NCBI RefSeq assembly: GCF_003675325.1
Contig: NZ_CP033073.1
Location: 620,001 to 684,000 of the forward strand
Direction: 5' to 3'
DNA: 64,000 nucleotides
Source of the DNA: Streptomyces dangxiongensis
Lineage (GTDB): Bacteria; Actinomycetota; Actinomycetes; Streptomycetales; Streptomycetaceae
Numbering within the stretch: position 1 is the stretch's first letter; the number at the start of each line of letters is the position of its first letter. Positions 16,306-24,920 of this stretch are shown here, in pieces. The notes under the pieces are model-generated. The model was not told the DNA's origin. It worked only from the letters and a program-made list of their open reading frames with translations, and searched no databases. The position numbers and the translations under genes are program-made.

Positions 16306-17595
16306 TCAGCGCGGGGCGCGTTCCTGGAGTGCGGTGCGCCAGGCCGGCAGCCGAGCCTCACCGGCCGGTTCGGGGCGCCGGCCGCCGCTGGCGAAGAAAC
16401 CGGCCAGCGGCAGGATCGCGGCGCCGACGGTCACCGCGTCGGGCCCCAGCCGGCCGAGGTCGATGGTCACCTTGTCGGCCGGGTGCCGCAGGGCGTACGT
16501 CGCCGCGTGCCGGCGTACGGCGGGCAGGAAACGGGTGCCGAGCTGGAGTCCGGCCCAGCCGCCGATGAGGATGCGCTCGGGCTGGAAGAGATTGATCAGG
16601 TCGGAGAGGCCGGCACCGAGGTACTCGGCGGTCTCCTCCAGGACGGCCAGCGCGACCGGGTCGGCCGGGTCGCCCTCGGCCGGGTAGGCGGCGGCGAGCA
16701 TCGCGGTGAGCGCGGTCTCCTCGTCGGTGTCCACCGGCGGCCGGCCCCCCTCCTCGCGCCAGCGGGCGAGCAGCGACTCCGCGCCCGCGTACGCCTCCAG
16801 GCAGCCGGGTGCGCCGCAGCGGCACCGGCGCCCGCGCACCCGTACCGTCAGATGACCCCACTCCAGGGCCCGCCCGTGCTCCGCCTCGGGGGTGACCAGG
16901 CAGGCGCCGACACCGGAACCGAACAGCACGACCACGGCGTTGCGGGCCCCGCGACCGGCACCGAACCACATCTCTGCCTGACCGAGGGTCTTGGCGCCGT
17001 TGTCGATGAAGTACGGCACTTCCTCGGGGAGCGGGGAGGCCGAGCGGAGCAGCCGCTCCAGCGGGACCGCGTCCCAGCCGATGGTCTGCCCGTGGACCAC
17101 GGCGCCCCGGTCCGGGGTGTGCTCGACGATGCCGGGGACGCCTACGCCGACGCCGAGCAGCCGGTCGGGGTCGGCCTGCCGGGCGGTGAGGACCTCGGCG
17201 ACACCGTCGCGGATATGACCGGCGATGACGTCGACGTCGTAGCCCTGTGGGGTCAAGGGCCTTTCGGTGCGCGCGAGTTCGGTGAGGGCAAGGTCGAACA
17301 GCTCCACCCGGACGCGGGTCTCGCCGACGTCGACGCCGATCATCTGGCCGCTGGACGGTGCGACGCGCAGCAGGGTGCGGGGCCGGCCGCCGTCGGAGTC
17401 GACGCTGCCGGCCTCCTCGACCAGGCCGTCGGCGACCAGGTCCGCGACCACGTTGCTGACCGAGCCGGAACTCAGCCCGGTGGCGGGACCCAGTTCGAAG
17501 CGGCTGAGCGGGCCGTCGAAGTACAGCCGTTGCAGCACCGCCGTGCGGTTGCCGCGCCGGAGATCGCGTACCGTGCGTCCGTTCCGCCCCGTCAT
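16306..17595 (-). CDS. ROK family transcriptional regulator
   Basis: A 429-residue sugar-responsive repressor/kinase-fold protein. The N-terminal winged HTH (residues ~10-75) reads NRTAVLQRLYFDGPLSRFELG and SSGSVSNVVADLVADGLVEE. The ROK domain starts with GVDVGETRVRVELFD (phosphate loop). The zinc motif CRCGAPGCLEAYAG follows, with E-x-G-H replaced by EWGHLT. Family members such as XylR, NagC and Rok7B7 control sugar use or antibiotic pathways. The start at 17595 has GGAAGGA upstream; ATGs at 17607 and 17631 are alternatives. The target is unknown, and no transporter is adjacent. Confidence 0.9.
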   Translation of the reverse strand: MTGRNGRTVRDLRRGNRTAVLQRLYFDGPLSRFELGPATGLSSGSVSNVVADLVADGLVEEAGSVDSDGGRPRTLLRVAPSSGQMIGVDVGETRVRVELFDLALTELARTERPLTPQGYDVDVIAGHIRDGVAEVLTARQADPDRLLGVGVGVPGIVEHTPDRGAVVHGQTIGWDAVPLERLLRSASPLPEEVPYFIDNGAKTLGQAEMWFGAGRGARNAVVVLFGSGVGACLVTPEAEHGRALEWGHLTVRVRGRRCRCGAPGCLEAYAGAESLLARWREEGGRPPVDTDEETALTAMLAAAYPAEGDPADPVALAVLEETAEYLGAGLSDLINLFQPERILIGGWAGLQLGTRFLPAVRRHAATYALRHPADKVTIDLGRLGPDAVTVGAAILPLAGFFASGGRRPEPAGEARLPAWRTALQERAPR

Positions 17596-17656
17596 GTGGT
17601 TCCTTCCCATCCCCTGCCCGACCTGCAACATACCTCCCGGGCAGGACCGGACGCGA

Positions 17657-17692
17657 CTTCACGCCAACCCTTATTTCAAACTGTGAGTGAAG
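17657..17692. promoter_or_regulatory. Possible operator upstream of the ROK gene
   Basis: CTTCAC and GTGAAG form an inverted repeat with a 24-base spacer. The spacer contains the AT-rich stretch TTATTTCAAACTGTGA, which stands out in this GC-rich gap 60-100 bases upstream of the ROK start. It could be an autoregulatory site. Confidence 0.35.
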
Positions 17693-18021
17693 CGGGCGCG
17701 GGGGGCTGACCGCCCGGAGGAGTGAGCGGCCCGTGGGTGGTCCGGACCAGCGGGGTCGTGAGTCGCGCGGGCTCGCACGGGCTCGGCGGAATCACGGCTC
17801 AGCGGCGTCGCGGTCGCGGCGAGGCGGCAGGAACGGCCGGAGCGGGGGTTCGGCGGGTGCACGGGCTCGACGAATTCGGCGGAAACAGCCGGACCGGGGG
17901 GAGGCCGGGGCGGGGGGCGCGCTCGACTCGCTGGTTGAGTCCGCCGGGGGCGCCGCTCCGGACGGTTCGGCGGCGCCTCCTCCCCCACGGCTCAGCCAAC
18001 CGCTTGCGCGTCCACCACGGC
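17693..18021. other. GC-rich gap without a recognisable gene
   Basis: Frames here give only Pro/Arg-rich low-complexity text. The 13-mer CCACGGCTCAGCC occurs twice (about 17987 and 18016), and related CGGCTCAGC text appears near 17793. I see no promoter or conserved coding sequence. Confidence 0.4.
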
Positions 18022-18990
18022 TCAGCCGGCCGCGTACACGTCCTCCACGTAACGCCCGTCCGCCATCAGGGTGTCGAGCCACCGCCCGGCCGCCGTCGCG
18101 TCGGCGTCGGGGGTGCGTTCCCGGTACAGGGTCCGGAAGGCCTCGCGGACGCCGGGTGCCATCCGGGAGCCGCCGCCGCAGACGTACACCCGGGCACCCG
18201 CGCTCAGCAGTGCCCAGACCTCGTCGGCTTCGGCGGCGACGCGGTGCTGGACGAAGGCCGCGCCGTTCTCGGGTGCGGCGCTGAAGGCGGGGCGCAGCGA
18301 GACGGCGCCGGCGGCCTCGGCGGCCCGCAGCTCACCGGCGTGCAGGAAGTCGGCGTCGGGGGCGTCGCAGCCGAAGTAGAGCAGGGCCGGGGGCAGTCCG
18401 GTGCCGGCGCGGTGCGCTGCCAGGCGGTCGGCGACGGCGCCGCGGAACGGGGCGAGTCCGGTGCCCGCGGCGATCAGCACGGCCGGCGCCGAGCCGTCGA
18501 CGCGGAACGCCTCGCGGCAGGGCTGGACGCGGGCGTACAGGGTGTCGCCGGGCCGCAGGGAGGCGAGATGGTGGGAGCAGATGCCCCGGTAGCGGCCCCT
18601 GCCGGTACGGGTCTCCCCGTCCGGGCGTGGGCGGGAGCGGCCGCGGGCGGGAGCGTCCAGCACGGAGACCATGAGGTCCGCGTGGCGCGGGTCGGTCGCG
18701 GGGGCGGAGGAGATGGAGTAGGTGCGGGGGCGCAGCGGGGTCAGCAGGTCGAGCAGGAGCGGCCAGTCGACGGCGCCGCCCAGGGCGGGGTGGTCCTCGG
18801 CCAGTTGCACCAGGGTCCGCGGGTCGTCGCCGGGCAGAGCGGCGAGGACGGCCCGCTCGGGCGGGCAGGGGTTCGCTCCGGCGAGCAGGGCCCGCTGGGC
18901 GGCCGTCGGCCGCGTCTGCAACTCCACGTGGTGCGTGAGCAGTCGCCGTACGGTCAGTGGCCGGGAACGGGGGCGGCAGCGGAAATCCAT
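18022..18990 (-). CDS. Truncated P450-reductase-type (BM3/CPR) FAD-NADPH domain
   Basis: A 322-residue protein matching only the C-terminal reductase part of CYP102/CPR-type diflavin reductases. It opens inside the connecting domain (LTVRRLLTHHVELQ), then shows the FAD motif RPRTYSISSAP, the pyrophosphate motif GICSHHLA, the NADPH motifs GTGLAPFRG and YFGCD, and YVCGGGSRMAPGVREAF. The P450 heme domain, the FMN-binding flavodoxin domain and the first half of the FAD domain are absent. No clear ribosome site precedes the ATG. It is probably a decayed remnant, though electron transfer from NADPH cannot be excluded. A heme-only CYP102 lies 6.6 kb away. Confidence 0.8.
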   Translation of the reverse strand: MDFRCRPRSRPLTVRRLLTHHVELQTRPTAAQRALLAGANPCPPERAVLAALPGDDPRTLVQLAEDHPALGGAVDWPLLLDLLTPLRPRTYSISSAPATDPRHADLMVSVLDAPARGRSRPRPDGETRTGRGRYRGICSHHLASLRPGDTLYARVQPCREAFRVDGSAPAVLIAAGTGLAPFRGAVADRLAAHRAGTGLPPALLYFGCDAPDADFLHAGELRAAEAAGAVSLRPAFSAAPENGAAFVQHRVAAEADEVWALLSAGARVYVCGGGSRMAPGVREAFRTLYRERTPDADATAAGRWLDTLMADGRYVEDVYAAG

Positions 18991-19026
18991 TGGCCCGTGG
19001 CCCCCCGGGACTGCCTACGCTGGCGA

Positions 19027-19049
19027 TGAACCTAGACCCCTTAGGTTCA
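19027..19049. promoter_or_regulatory. 8-bp-arm inverted repeat upstream of the FBP-domain gene
   Basis: TGAACCTA and TAGGTTCA are perfect complements separated by seven bases, in the 87-bp gap between the divergent reductase and FBP genes, 29 bases before the FBP start. The arms point the opposite way to DtxR/IdeR iron boxes, so a different dimeric regulator is more likely. Confidence 0.5.
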
Positions 19050-19077
19050 GGGCACACCGAACCCGGAGGACTCCCCC

Positions 19078-19573
19078 ATGGAACCCGTCACCGAGCAGGA
19101 CATCCGCGACTCGTTCATCAACTGCTCCAAGGGCGAGGCCAAACGGCTGGCGGTGCCGCGTGATCTCGGTGAACGCCCTTGGGAAGACCTCGACTTCCTC
19201 GGCTGGCGCGATCCCGGGGCCCCCGACCGCAGCTTTCTGGTGACCGGGCGGGACGGCCGGCTCGTCGGCGTCACCCTGCGCTACCCCGCCTCGCAGCGCG
19301 GCCTCCCTGCACCGCAGCATGTGCTCGCTCTGCCTGACCACGCATCCCGGCGGCGGGGTGTCCCTGATGACCGCGCGCAAGGCGGGGGCGGCGGGCCGCG
19401 AGGGCAACTCGGTCGGGCTGTACATGTGCACGGACCTGGCGTGTCCGCTGTACGTGCGCGGCAAGAAGGTCCCGGATTCCGGCGCCCGGTTCGAGGAGAG
19501 CCTCACCCTGGAGGAACAGATCGCCCGCATGACGGGCAACCTGTCGGCGTTCCTCGACAAGCTCTACGCCTGA
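19078..19573 (+). pseudogene. FBP (FusB-like EF-G-binding) domain protein, frameshifted
   Basis: The first frame gives MEPVTEQDIRDSFINCSKGE through LRYPASQRG. It then shifts because of one extra C in the run at 19305-19307. In the next frame the text resumes as LHRSMCSLC, TTHPGGGVSLMTARKAG and MCTDLACPLYVRG, which supplies the four zinc cysteines of the treble-clef fold, and ends EQIARMTGNLSAFLDKLYA. Removing one C gives a normal ~164-residue protein. Relatives of this fold bind EF-G and can rescue ribosomes from fusidic acid, though in Streptomyces the role is not established. It could be a true null or a consensus error. Confidence 0.85.
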
Positions 19574-20109
19574 CCGGCGCCCGGCCCGCTCCGGGCACGA
19601 GCCGCGGTCGAGGGCCGGACCCACGCTCACAGGGTGCGGGGTGCGGGACCGGGGTGCCGGCGTTGCGGGCGCGCATCCGCTCCACGAGCCGCAGGCGGCC
19701 GGAGGTGTCCCCGCACAGGTGGTCCGGCCGGACTCCTGCGCGAAGGTCCGCCGCGGGTCGCCCGTGCCGTGCACCACGTAGCCGTCCGGGCGCCGCCGGC
19801 CGACCGGCGCGCCTCCAGGGCTCAGGTGCCGAAGCCCTTCCTCCTCGCCCAGGTGACGCAACCCCGGCCAGGGCGGTGAGCAGGGTGTGGAGTGAACCCG
19901 TCCGGTGCCGTGTCACGGCTCGGGGCTGCTCGGCCCGCCCCGCGCGCGGCCAGGGGGCCAGCCGCCGTCGTGGAGGTCGGGCGGGCCCCCGGCGGGAGCG
20001 TCCCGCACGGACGGCGCGAGCCCATGAGCACACCCGAGACTTCGCGGACAGGAACGGTCGATGAAACGATCATGTTCGATGCGCCCGTTGAACGGGAACA
20101 GGCCAAGGG
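19574..20109. other. 536-bp gap with possible eroded coding sequence
   Basis: No intact gene. On the minus strand two overlapping frames give protein-like text (RPDGYVVHGTGDPRRTFAQ, then LCGDTSGRLRLVERMRARN), as if a small gene had been broken by indels around 19700-19760, but I cannot name a family. The last 100 bases before FUSC are lower in GC. Confidence 0.3.
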
Positions 20110-21363
20110 ATGCTCGACGTACGGAAGTGGATCACAGGACTGCTGCGACTGGTGCGACGTCACCGGGAGCCGGTGGTCGTCCAGACGCTGCGGTCGGCGA
20201 CGGCCGCGACGATCGCCTACGTCATCGCGCTCCGGCTGAGTCCCGAGCCGGCCCCGCTCACCGCGCCGCTGACCGCCCTGCTGGTCGTCCAGGTGACCTT
20301 CTACGCCACCCTCACCAACGGCATCCGCCGGGTGAACGCGGTGGTCGCGGGCGTGCTGGTGGCCATCGCCTTCAGCGTGCTGGTCGGCCTGACCTGGTGG
20401 AGCCTGGCGCTGCTGATCGTGGCCGCGCTGGGCGTGGGGCACCTGGTGCGCGTCGACGAGTACGTGGCCGAGGTGGCGATCAGCGCCATGCTGGTGCTGG
20501 GGGTCACCACGGTCGGCTTCACCGCGTGGGCGCGGATCGTGGAGACGCTGATCGGCGCGGTCGTCGGCACGGCCTGCAACCTGCTGTTGCCGCCCCCCGT
20601 CTGGGTGGACGAGGCCGGCCGGTCGATCGAGGACCTGGCGCGGCGGGTGCGGCAGCTCATGCTGCGGATGGGTGAGGAGGCCGCGAGCCGGACACCCTGG
20701 CAGCAGGCGGCCGAGCGGCTGCACGAGGCCCGCCGGCTCGACCACGACATCGTGCAGGTCGACGCGGCGCTGCGGCAGGCGGAGGACAGTCTGCGGCTCA
20801 ATCCGCGCGTCAAAGAGGGGCTGCTGCACCGGGTGGTGCTGCGTACCGGTCTCGACACGCTGGAGATCTGCACGGTCGTGCTGCGGGTGCTGGCCCGTTC
20901 GTTCACGGACCTGGCCAAGGCCCGCGCGTCCGAGGAGCTGTTCCCGCCGCGGGTGGGGGCCACCGTGGAGCAACTGCTGTCGGAGATCGCCGATGCGGTG
21001 GTCAGCTTCGCCGTGCTCGTGACCACCCATCTCAGCGAGAACGCCGAGTCGGCGGAGGCCCGGCTGACGGCCGAGCTGCACACCGCGGCCGGCACCCGCG
21101 ACCGGCTGGCCGAGCTGCTCCAGGAGGAGGTCCGCAAGGACTGGGAGCACTGGCAGCTCCTGGGAGCCGTACTGACCGAGACCACCCGGATCATCGACGA
21201 GCTGGACACCGAGCACCGCACCCGCCGGCTGCTGGAGGAGCTGGACCGGGTCTCCCGGGAGCAGCGGACCAGGCTGCCCCGGATGTCCCGGCTGCGCGAG
21301 CGGCTCGGGGTCCAGGAGAAGCTGTGGCGGAACCGTGCGGGGTTCGACGAACGTTCTGGGTGA
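20110..21363 (+). CDS. FUSC family / aromatic-acid-exporter-like membrane protein
   Basis: A 417-residue protein. Residues ~25-165 form an FUSC-type bundle of five to six hydrophobic helices, beginning VVVQTLRSATAATIAYVIAL, and the family proline-rich turn PLTAPLTALLVVQVTFYAT is present. Residues ~170-417 are a long soluble helical region rich in Glu, Arg and Leu with coiled-coil character. FUSC/ArAE proteins export aromatic acids or related compounds. The chosen start lacks spaced Shine-Dalgarno sequence, but no better start is seen. Confidence 0.88.
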   Translation: MLDVRKWITGLLRLVRRHREPVVVQTLRSATAATIAYVIALRLSPEPAPLTAPLTALLVVQVTFYATLTNGIRRVNAVVAGVLVAIAFSVLVGLTWWSLALLIVAALGVGHLVRVDEYVAEVAISAMLVLGVTTVGFTAWARIVETLIGAVVGTACNLLLPPPVWVDEAGRSIEDLARRVRQLMLRMGEEAASRTPWQQAAERLHEARRLDHDIVQVDAALRQAEDSLRLNPRVKEGLLHRVVLRTGLDTLEICTVVLRVLARSFTDLAKARASEELFPPRVGATVEQLLSEIADAVVSFAVLVTTHLSENAESAEARLTAELHTAAGTRDRLAELLQEEVRKDWEHWQLLGAVLTETTRIIDELDTEHRTRRLLEELDRVSREQRTRLPRMSRLRERLGVQEKLWRNRAGFDERSG

Positions 21364-21406
21364 GAGGGCGCCGGGTGGGCCGGCGCGAGAGGCGAGGGGC
21401 GGGCGC

Positions 21407-22522
21407 ATGACCGGTTCAGGGGTCAGGATCGACGGGAACACCGTGCGGCTGCCGGGCGGGGTGGCGGTGCGGTTCGTGCGCACGCTGCGACTGCCGGAGA
21501 CGGGCACGCATCCGCTGCCGCCGGGACTGGGCGAGTTCCCCGTCCGTCGGGTGGCCGACTACGCCGACCGGGTGCCTGAGGAGTGGCGAGCACGCGGGGG
21601 CGTGATGCTGCCGGTGTATCTGCGCGAGGCGATGTGGCTCAGTTTCGCCGGTACGACGGAGCCGGCCGCCCTCCAGGTCGGTGCGGGCAAGGTGTGCGCG
21701 GTGTCCGGGAAGCGGTGGAGCGACCGGCTGGCCCGGCGTCCGCAGAACTACGTGGTGCTGCCCCGCCAGCCCTGGCTGGACGGCATCAACTCCGGCAAGG
21801 GCACCGTCCGTCAGTTCGTGGCCGTGCCCCTCGGGCTGGGTGCGACCGTCGAGGGCCAGGTCACCGGCGAGGAGGTGTGGGGCGGGATCCAGCTCCAGTC
21901 GTTCCCGCTCCGGGAGGACGTCCTCGCGCAGTGGCGCCGGGAGCAGGAGCGGCTGGAGCAGGAGCGGGAGCGGACGCTCGGCGCGGCCGGCGGGTTCGGC
22001 GGCTTCGGTGTGACCGGTGGGTACGGCGCGGCCCCGCCGCCCATGGTGGGGGGAGCGCCCGGGGCGGCGGGGCCGATGATGGCGCCCGCTCCGGGCGGTG
22101 CCGTACCGCCGGCCTCGGGCGGTGCCGCCCCGAGGCGCGCCGCGGCCATGGGGCTGGGCGTCGGCGGTTCGATGCGGCAGGAGGTCTACCAGGACGACCG
22201 GCCGCTCACGGACTGGTCCGAGGAGCCGGCCGGTCGGGTGTTCGTGCACCTGGTGACGCCCCCGGAGTGGCGCCGGATCACCGGTGAGGCGCCGCCGCCG
22301 TCGCCGGTGGACCGCGCGGCGTACACCCGGGCGGGCCTGCCCTGGTACGACTACTACGACGAGCACGCCGAGGATCTCGACCCGACGGACACCCTGGAGT
22401 CGGTCAAGCCGGTCGGAGACTGGCTCGGCACCGACCTGGACCCCTGGCAACCCCCGTCCCCCGGCCAGATCACCCCCCTGAAGGACCCCCAGGGCAAGAC
22501 CGTGGAGGACGGCGAGTGGTGA
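21407..22522 (+). CDS. Conserved hypothetical protein with Gly/Pro-rich linker
   Basis: A 371-residue soluble protein lying 43 bases after the FUSC gene. The first ~190 residues look like a folded domain (FPVRRVADYADRVPEEWRA, MLPVYLREAMWLSFAG, GKVCAVSGKRWSDRL, FVAVPLGLGATVEGQVTGEE). A Glu/Arg helix follows (EQERLEQERERTLG), then a ~70-residue Gly/Ala/Pro linker and a conserved-looking C-terminus containing QEVYQDDRPLTDWSEE and YDYYDEHAEDL. I recognise the type as a widespread Streptomyces hypothetical protein but know no function. Proximity to FUSC suggests joint expression. Confidence 0.75.
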   Translation: MTGSGVRIDGNTVRLPGGVAVRFVRTLRLPETGTHPLPPGLGEFPVRRVADYADRVPEEWRARGGVMLPVYLREAMWLSFAGTTEPAALQVGAGKVCAVSGKRWSDRLARRPQNYVVLPRQPWLDGINSGKGTVRQFVAVPLGLGATVEGQVTGEEVWGGIQLQSFPLREDVLAQWRREQERLEQERERTLGAAGGFGGFGVTGGYGAAPPPMVGGAPGAAGPMMAPAPGGAVPPASGGAAPRRAAAMGLGVGGSMRQEVYQDDRPLTDWSEEPAGRVFVHLVTPPEWRRITGEAPPPSPVDRAAYTRAGLPWYDYYDEHAEDLDPTDTLESVKPVGDWLGTDLDPWQPPSPGQITPLKDPQGKTVEDGEW

Positions 22523-22891
22523 GCGCCGCGAGCGTCGCGCCGTAGCTGACGCGGACGGGACCGGAGCGGGCCCGGCGGTGCCGGCTGCCGGTGCCGCGGC
22601 AGGGGGCGCGCGTTGCGAGTCCCCGCCGGCGCCTTGGAGCGCCCGTCGCGGAGGAGCGGCCAGGTCCGGCCCCCCGCCCGGGAGCAGCGGTCCGCCACGG
22701 ACGACTTCCCAGACCACGTCACCGTCGCCTGACGGACCGGGCGCCCGCCGCAATGAGATCAACGAGGGCAGCCCCCGCACACCCGCTCACGATGCACTGT
22801 GCGCAACACCCGTTGCCGGTCTTGCCCTTGAGGGTGGGCGCGGGTCAAGGTGGCTGTCACGAGCGGGGCAACCGACGACCTGAGGTGCGGC
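22523..22891. other. 369-bp gap, no gene recognised
   Basis: No frame gives convincing protein text. I see no clear hairpin or promoter. The segment nearest the lactonase start (22790-22860) is slightly less GC-rich and could hold its promoter. Confidence 0.35.
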
Positions 22892-24127
22892 ATGGACACG
22901 GAGGCACGGCCGGCACGACGGGGATCCCCCCTGGCCCGGGAGAGCCGGGAGCACGGTGGCGGCTGGAGCAGACGCCGGTTCGTCGGGGCCGTGGCGGGCA
23001 CGGCGGCAGTCGTGGCGGTCCCCTCCCCGGCGGCCCCGCCGGCGGACGGCCGCGCCGCCGCGCCCGAGCGGGCCGCCGCCACGGCGCCCCGCGAACCGTC
23101 CGGGCCCCGCCCGCTGTACGTGGGCACGTACACCTCCGCCGAGGGCGGCGGCCCCGGCATCGCGCTCGCCTCGTACGACCCGGAGTCGGGCCGTATCTCC
23201 GGCTCGGGCACGCTCACCGGGGTCCCCGACCCGTCGTACCTCGCCGTGCACCCGGACGGCCGCACGCTGTACGCCGTGGACGAGCGGCAGGACGGCGGGG
23301 TCACGGCCGTGCGCCTCCGGGACCGGAGGGTGCTCGGCACACAGAGCACGGGCGGCGCTGGCCCCTGCCACCTGTCGGTGCATCCCACCGGCCGCTGGCT
23401 GCTCAGCGCCAACTACGGTTCCGGGAGTGTGGCCGTGCACCCGGTCGACGCCACGGGCGCCCTGGGCGGGCGTACCGCCCTGGTCACGCACTCCTCCCCG
23501 CGGCCCGGCCCCGGCCAGACGGGCCCGCACGCCCACCAGTTCCTCACGAGCCCGGACGGCGAGCACGTCCTCGCCGTCGACCTGGGCACCGACACCGTCT
23601 ACACCTACCGCCTCGACCGGGCGAGGGGCACGCTCACGGAGGTGGCGCGGGCGCACACCCGGCCCGGCGCGGGACCGCGCCACCTGACCTTCCACCCCGG
23701 CGGCCGGTACGCCTACCTGGCCAACGAGGTGGACGACACGGTCGCCGTCTGTGCCTACGACCCGGGGACGGGCCGGCTGAGCGTCGGCGAGCCGCAGCCG
23801 ACGGGCGCCGAGGGCGACACCAATTACCCGGCGCAGATCCTGGTGACGGCTGACGGCCGGTACGCCTTCCTCGCGAACCGGGGCCACAACAGCCTCGCCC
23901 GGTACGCCGTCGAGGACGACGGGGCCCGGCTGCGGCTGCTCGGCACGGTGCCGGTGGGCGGCGACTTCCCACGGCAGATCGCGTTCTCCCCGGACGGCCG
24001 GCTGCTGTTCGCGGCGAACCAGCGCTCCGGCACGGTCACCGTCCTCCACGTCGACGCGGACGGCGGGCTGCGCTCCGCCGGCGCGCCGTTCGCCTCACCC
24101 GTCGCCGTCTGCGCGCTGCCGCTGTAG
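22892..24127 (+). CDS. Exported lactonase family protein (seven-bladed beta-propeller)
   Basis: A 411-residue 6-phosphogluconolactonase-like (YbhE/lactonase) protein with a Tat signal (SRRRFVGAVAGTAAVVAV). Repeating blade motifs follow: YVGTYTSAEGGGPGIALASYD, PSYLAVHPDGRTLYAVDE, GPCHLSVHPTGRWLLSANYGS, PRHLTFHPGGRYAYLANE and PRQIAFSPDGRLLFAANQ. Export argues against a pentose-phosphate role; an extracellular lactone or another ligand is more likely. Start 22892 has GAGG upstream. The 3' end overlaps the convergent DUF2470 gene by 33 bases. Confidence 0.88.
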   Translation: MDTEARPARRGSPLARESREHGGGWSRRRFVGAVAGTAAVVAVPSPAAPPADGRAAAPERAAATAPREPSGPRPLYVGTYTSAEGGGPGIALASYDPESGRISGSGTLTGVPDPSYLAVHPDGRTLYAVDERQDGGVTAVRLRDRRVLGTQSTGGAGPCHLSVHPTGRWLLSANYGSGSVAVHPVDATGALGGRTALVTHSSPRPGPGQTGPHAHQFLTSPDGEHVLAVDLGTDTVYTYRLDRARGTLTEVARAHTRPGAGPRHLTFHPGGRYAYLANEVDDTVAVCAYDPGTGRLSVGEPQPTGAEGDTNYPAQILVTADGRYAFLANRGHNSLARYAVEDDGARLRLLGTVPVGGDFPRQIAFSPDGRLLFAANQRSGTVTVLHVDADGGLRSAGAPFASPVAVCALPL

Positions 24128-24820
24128 GGCGCGAGGGCAGGCGGCTGCACTCGCCCGCGCGAGCAGCACGTGCATGCGTTCGGCGAGCTGGGCGACATCG
24201 TCGGCGGGCGCGTGGAAGGGCAGCCGTACGTCACCGTGGGCGCGGCTGCGCTCGATGCGCAGGGTCAGTCCGTACCGGTCGACGGCGAGGGGCGCCACCC
24301 GGGTCGCGGCGTGCAGGCTCTCGGGCCGCACCAGGCGGGTGAGGCGCTCGACGGCGTCCGGGTGGGTGTCGGCGAGGTGGATGAGCAGCCGGGGTTCGGC
24401 CTCGGTGAGGGGGTCGGGCCGGGCGGCGGCGAACTCGTCCGGGCCGACGACCACGGGCCCGGAGGCCTGCCGGAGCACCACCCGGGTGGACCGGAAGAGC
24501 CGGGTGCCCGCGCAAGGGGCGAACCGACCGGAGAGACAGAGCCGGGCGCGGATGCGGTCGCGCACCGGGACGGGGGCCACGTCGGCGAACTCCAGCAGGG
24601 CGAAGGGCTCCTGGCGGGGGGCGCACGGGGCCGCCGCGAACAGGGCGCTGTCGTCGGGTACCGCCAGCCGCACCGCGCTGTCGTCGGTCACGGTGTGCGC
24701 GCCGACGTGCTCCTCGCGGACACCGTTCGCGGTCACGGCGCACGACCACGCGGCAACGGGCACGGAACGAGCCCGTTCCGCGGTGCCCGGTACGGCCGTC
24801 CAGTCCTGCGTGTCACCCAT
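24095..24820 (-). CDS. DUF2470 domain protein, possibly iron/heme related
   Basis: A 241-residue protein with DUF2470-type text in its C-terminal half: EAEPRLLIHLADTHPDAVERL and VAPLAVDRYGLTLRI, ending LPFHAPADDVAQLAERMH. DUF2470 forms the C-terminal part of HugZ heme-degrading proteins and of stand-alone proteins in actinobacterial iron regions. The N-terminal part is a split-barrel-like region (FALLEFADVAPVPVRDRIRARLCLSG). An iron-box-like sequence lies just upstream, consistent with iron control. The catalytic status is unknown. Confidence 0.75.
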   Translation of the reverse strand: MGDTQDWTAVPGTAERARSVPVAAWSCAVTANGVREEHVGAHTVTDDSAVRLAVPDDSALFAAAPCAPRQEPFALLEFADVAPVPVRDRIRARLCLSGRFAPCAGTRLFRSTRVVLRQASGPVVVGPDEFAAARPDPLTEAEPRLLIHLADTHPDAVERLTRLVRPESLHAATRVAPLAVDRYGLTLRIERSRAHGDVRLPFHAPADDVAQLAERMHVLLARASAAACPRALQRQRADGDG

Positions 24821-24834
24821 CCGCGAATCTCATC

Positions 24835-24853
24835 TTAGGTAAGCCTCCTCATC
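24835..24853. promoter_or_regulatory. Candidate DtxR/DmdR iron box
   Basis: Read on the minus strand, the segment ends in GGCTTACCTAA, which matches 10 of 11 bases of one half of the actinobacterial iron box (GGCTAACCTAA); the other half is poorly conserved. It is 15 bases upstream of the DUF2470 start, where a repressor would block transcription. Confidence 0.5.
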
Positions 24854-24920
24854 GGAGATCGAGACGCACGCCAACCACGCCGCACCCGCGGCTGCACCCG
24901 CACCCGCTCCGCGACAGGGG

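Noticed and set aside
19027..19049. An iron box (DtxR/IdeR) upstream of the FBP gene
   Set aside because: The half-sites are arranged outward (AACCTA...TAGGTT), opposite to the iron-box order.
19574..20109. A small minus-strand enzyme gene (text around RPDGYVVHGTGDPRRTFAQ)
   Set aside because: The protein-like text is split over frames and matches no family I can name, so it is listed only as a possible eroded sequence.
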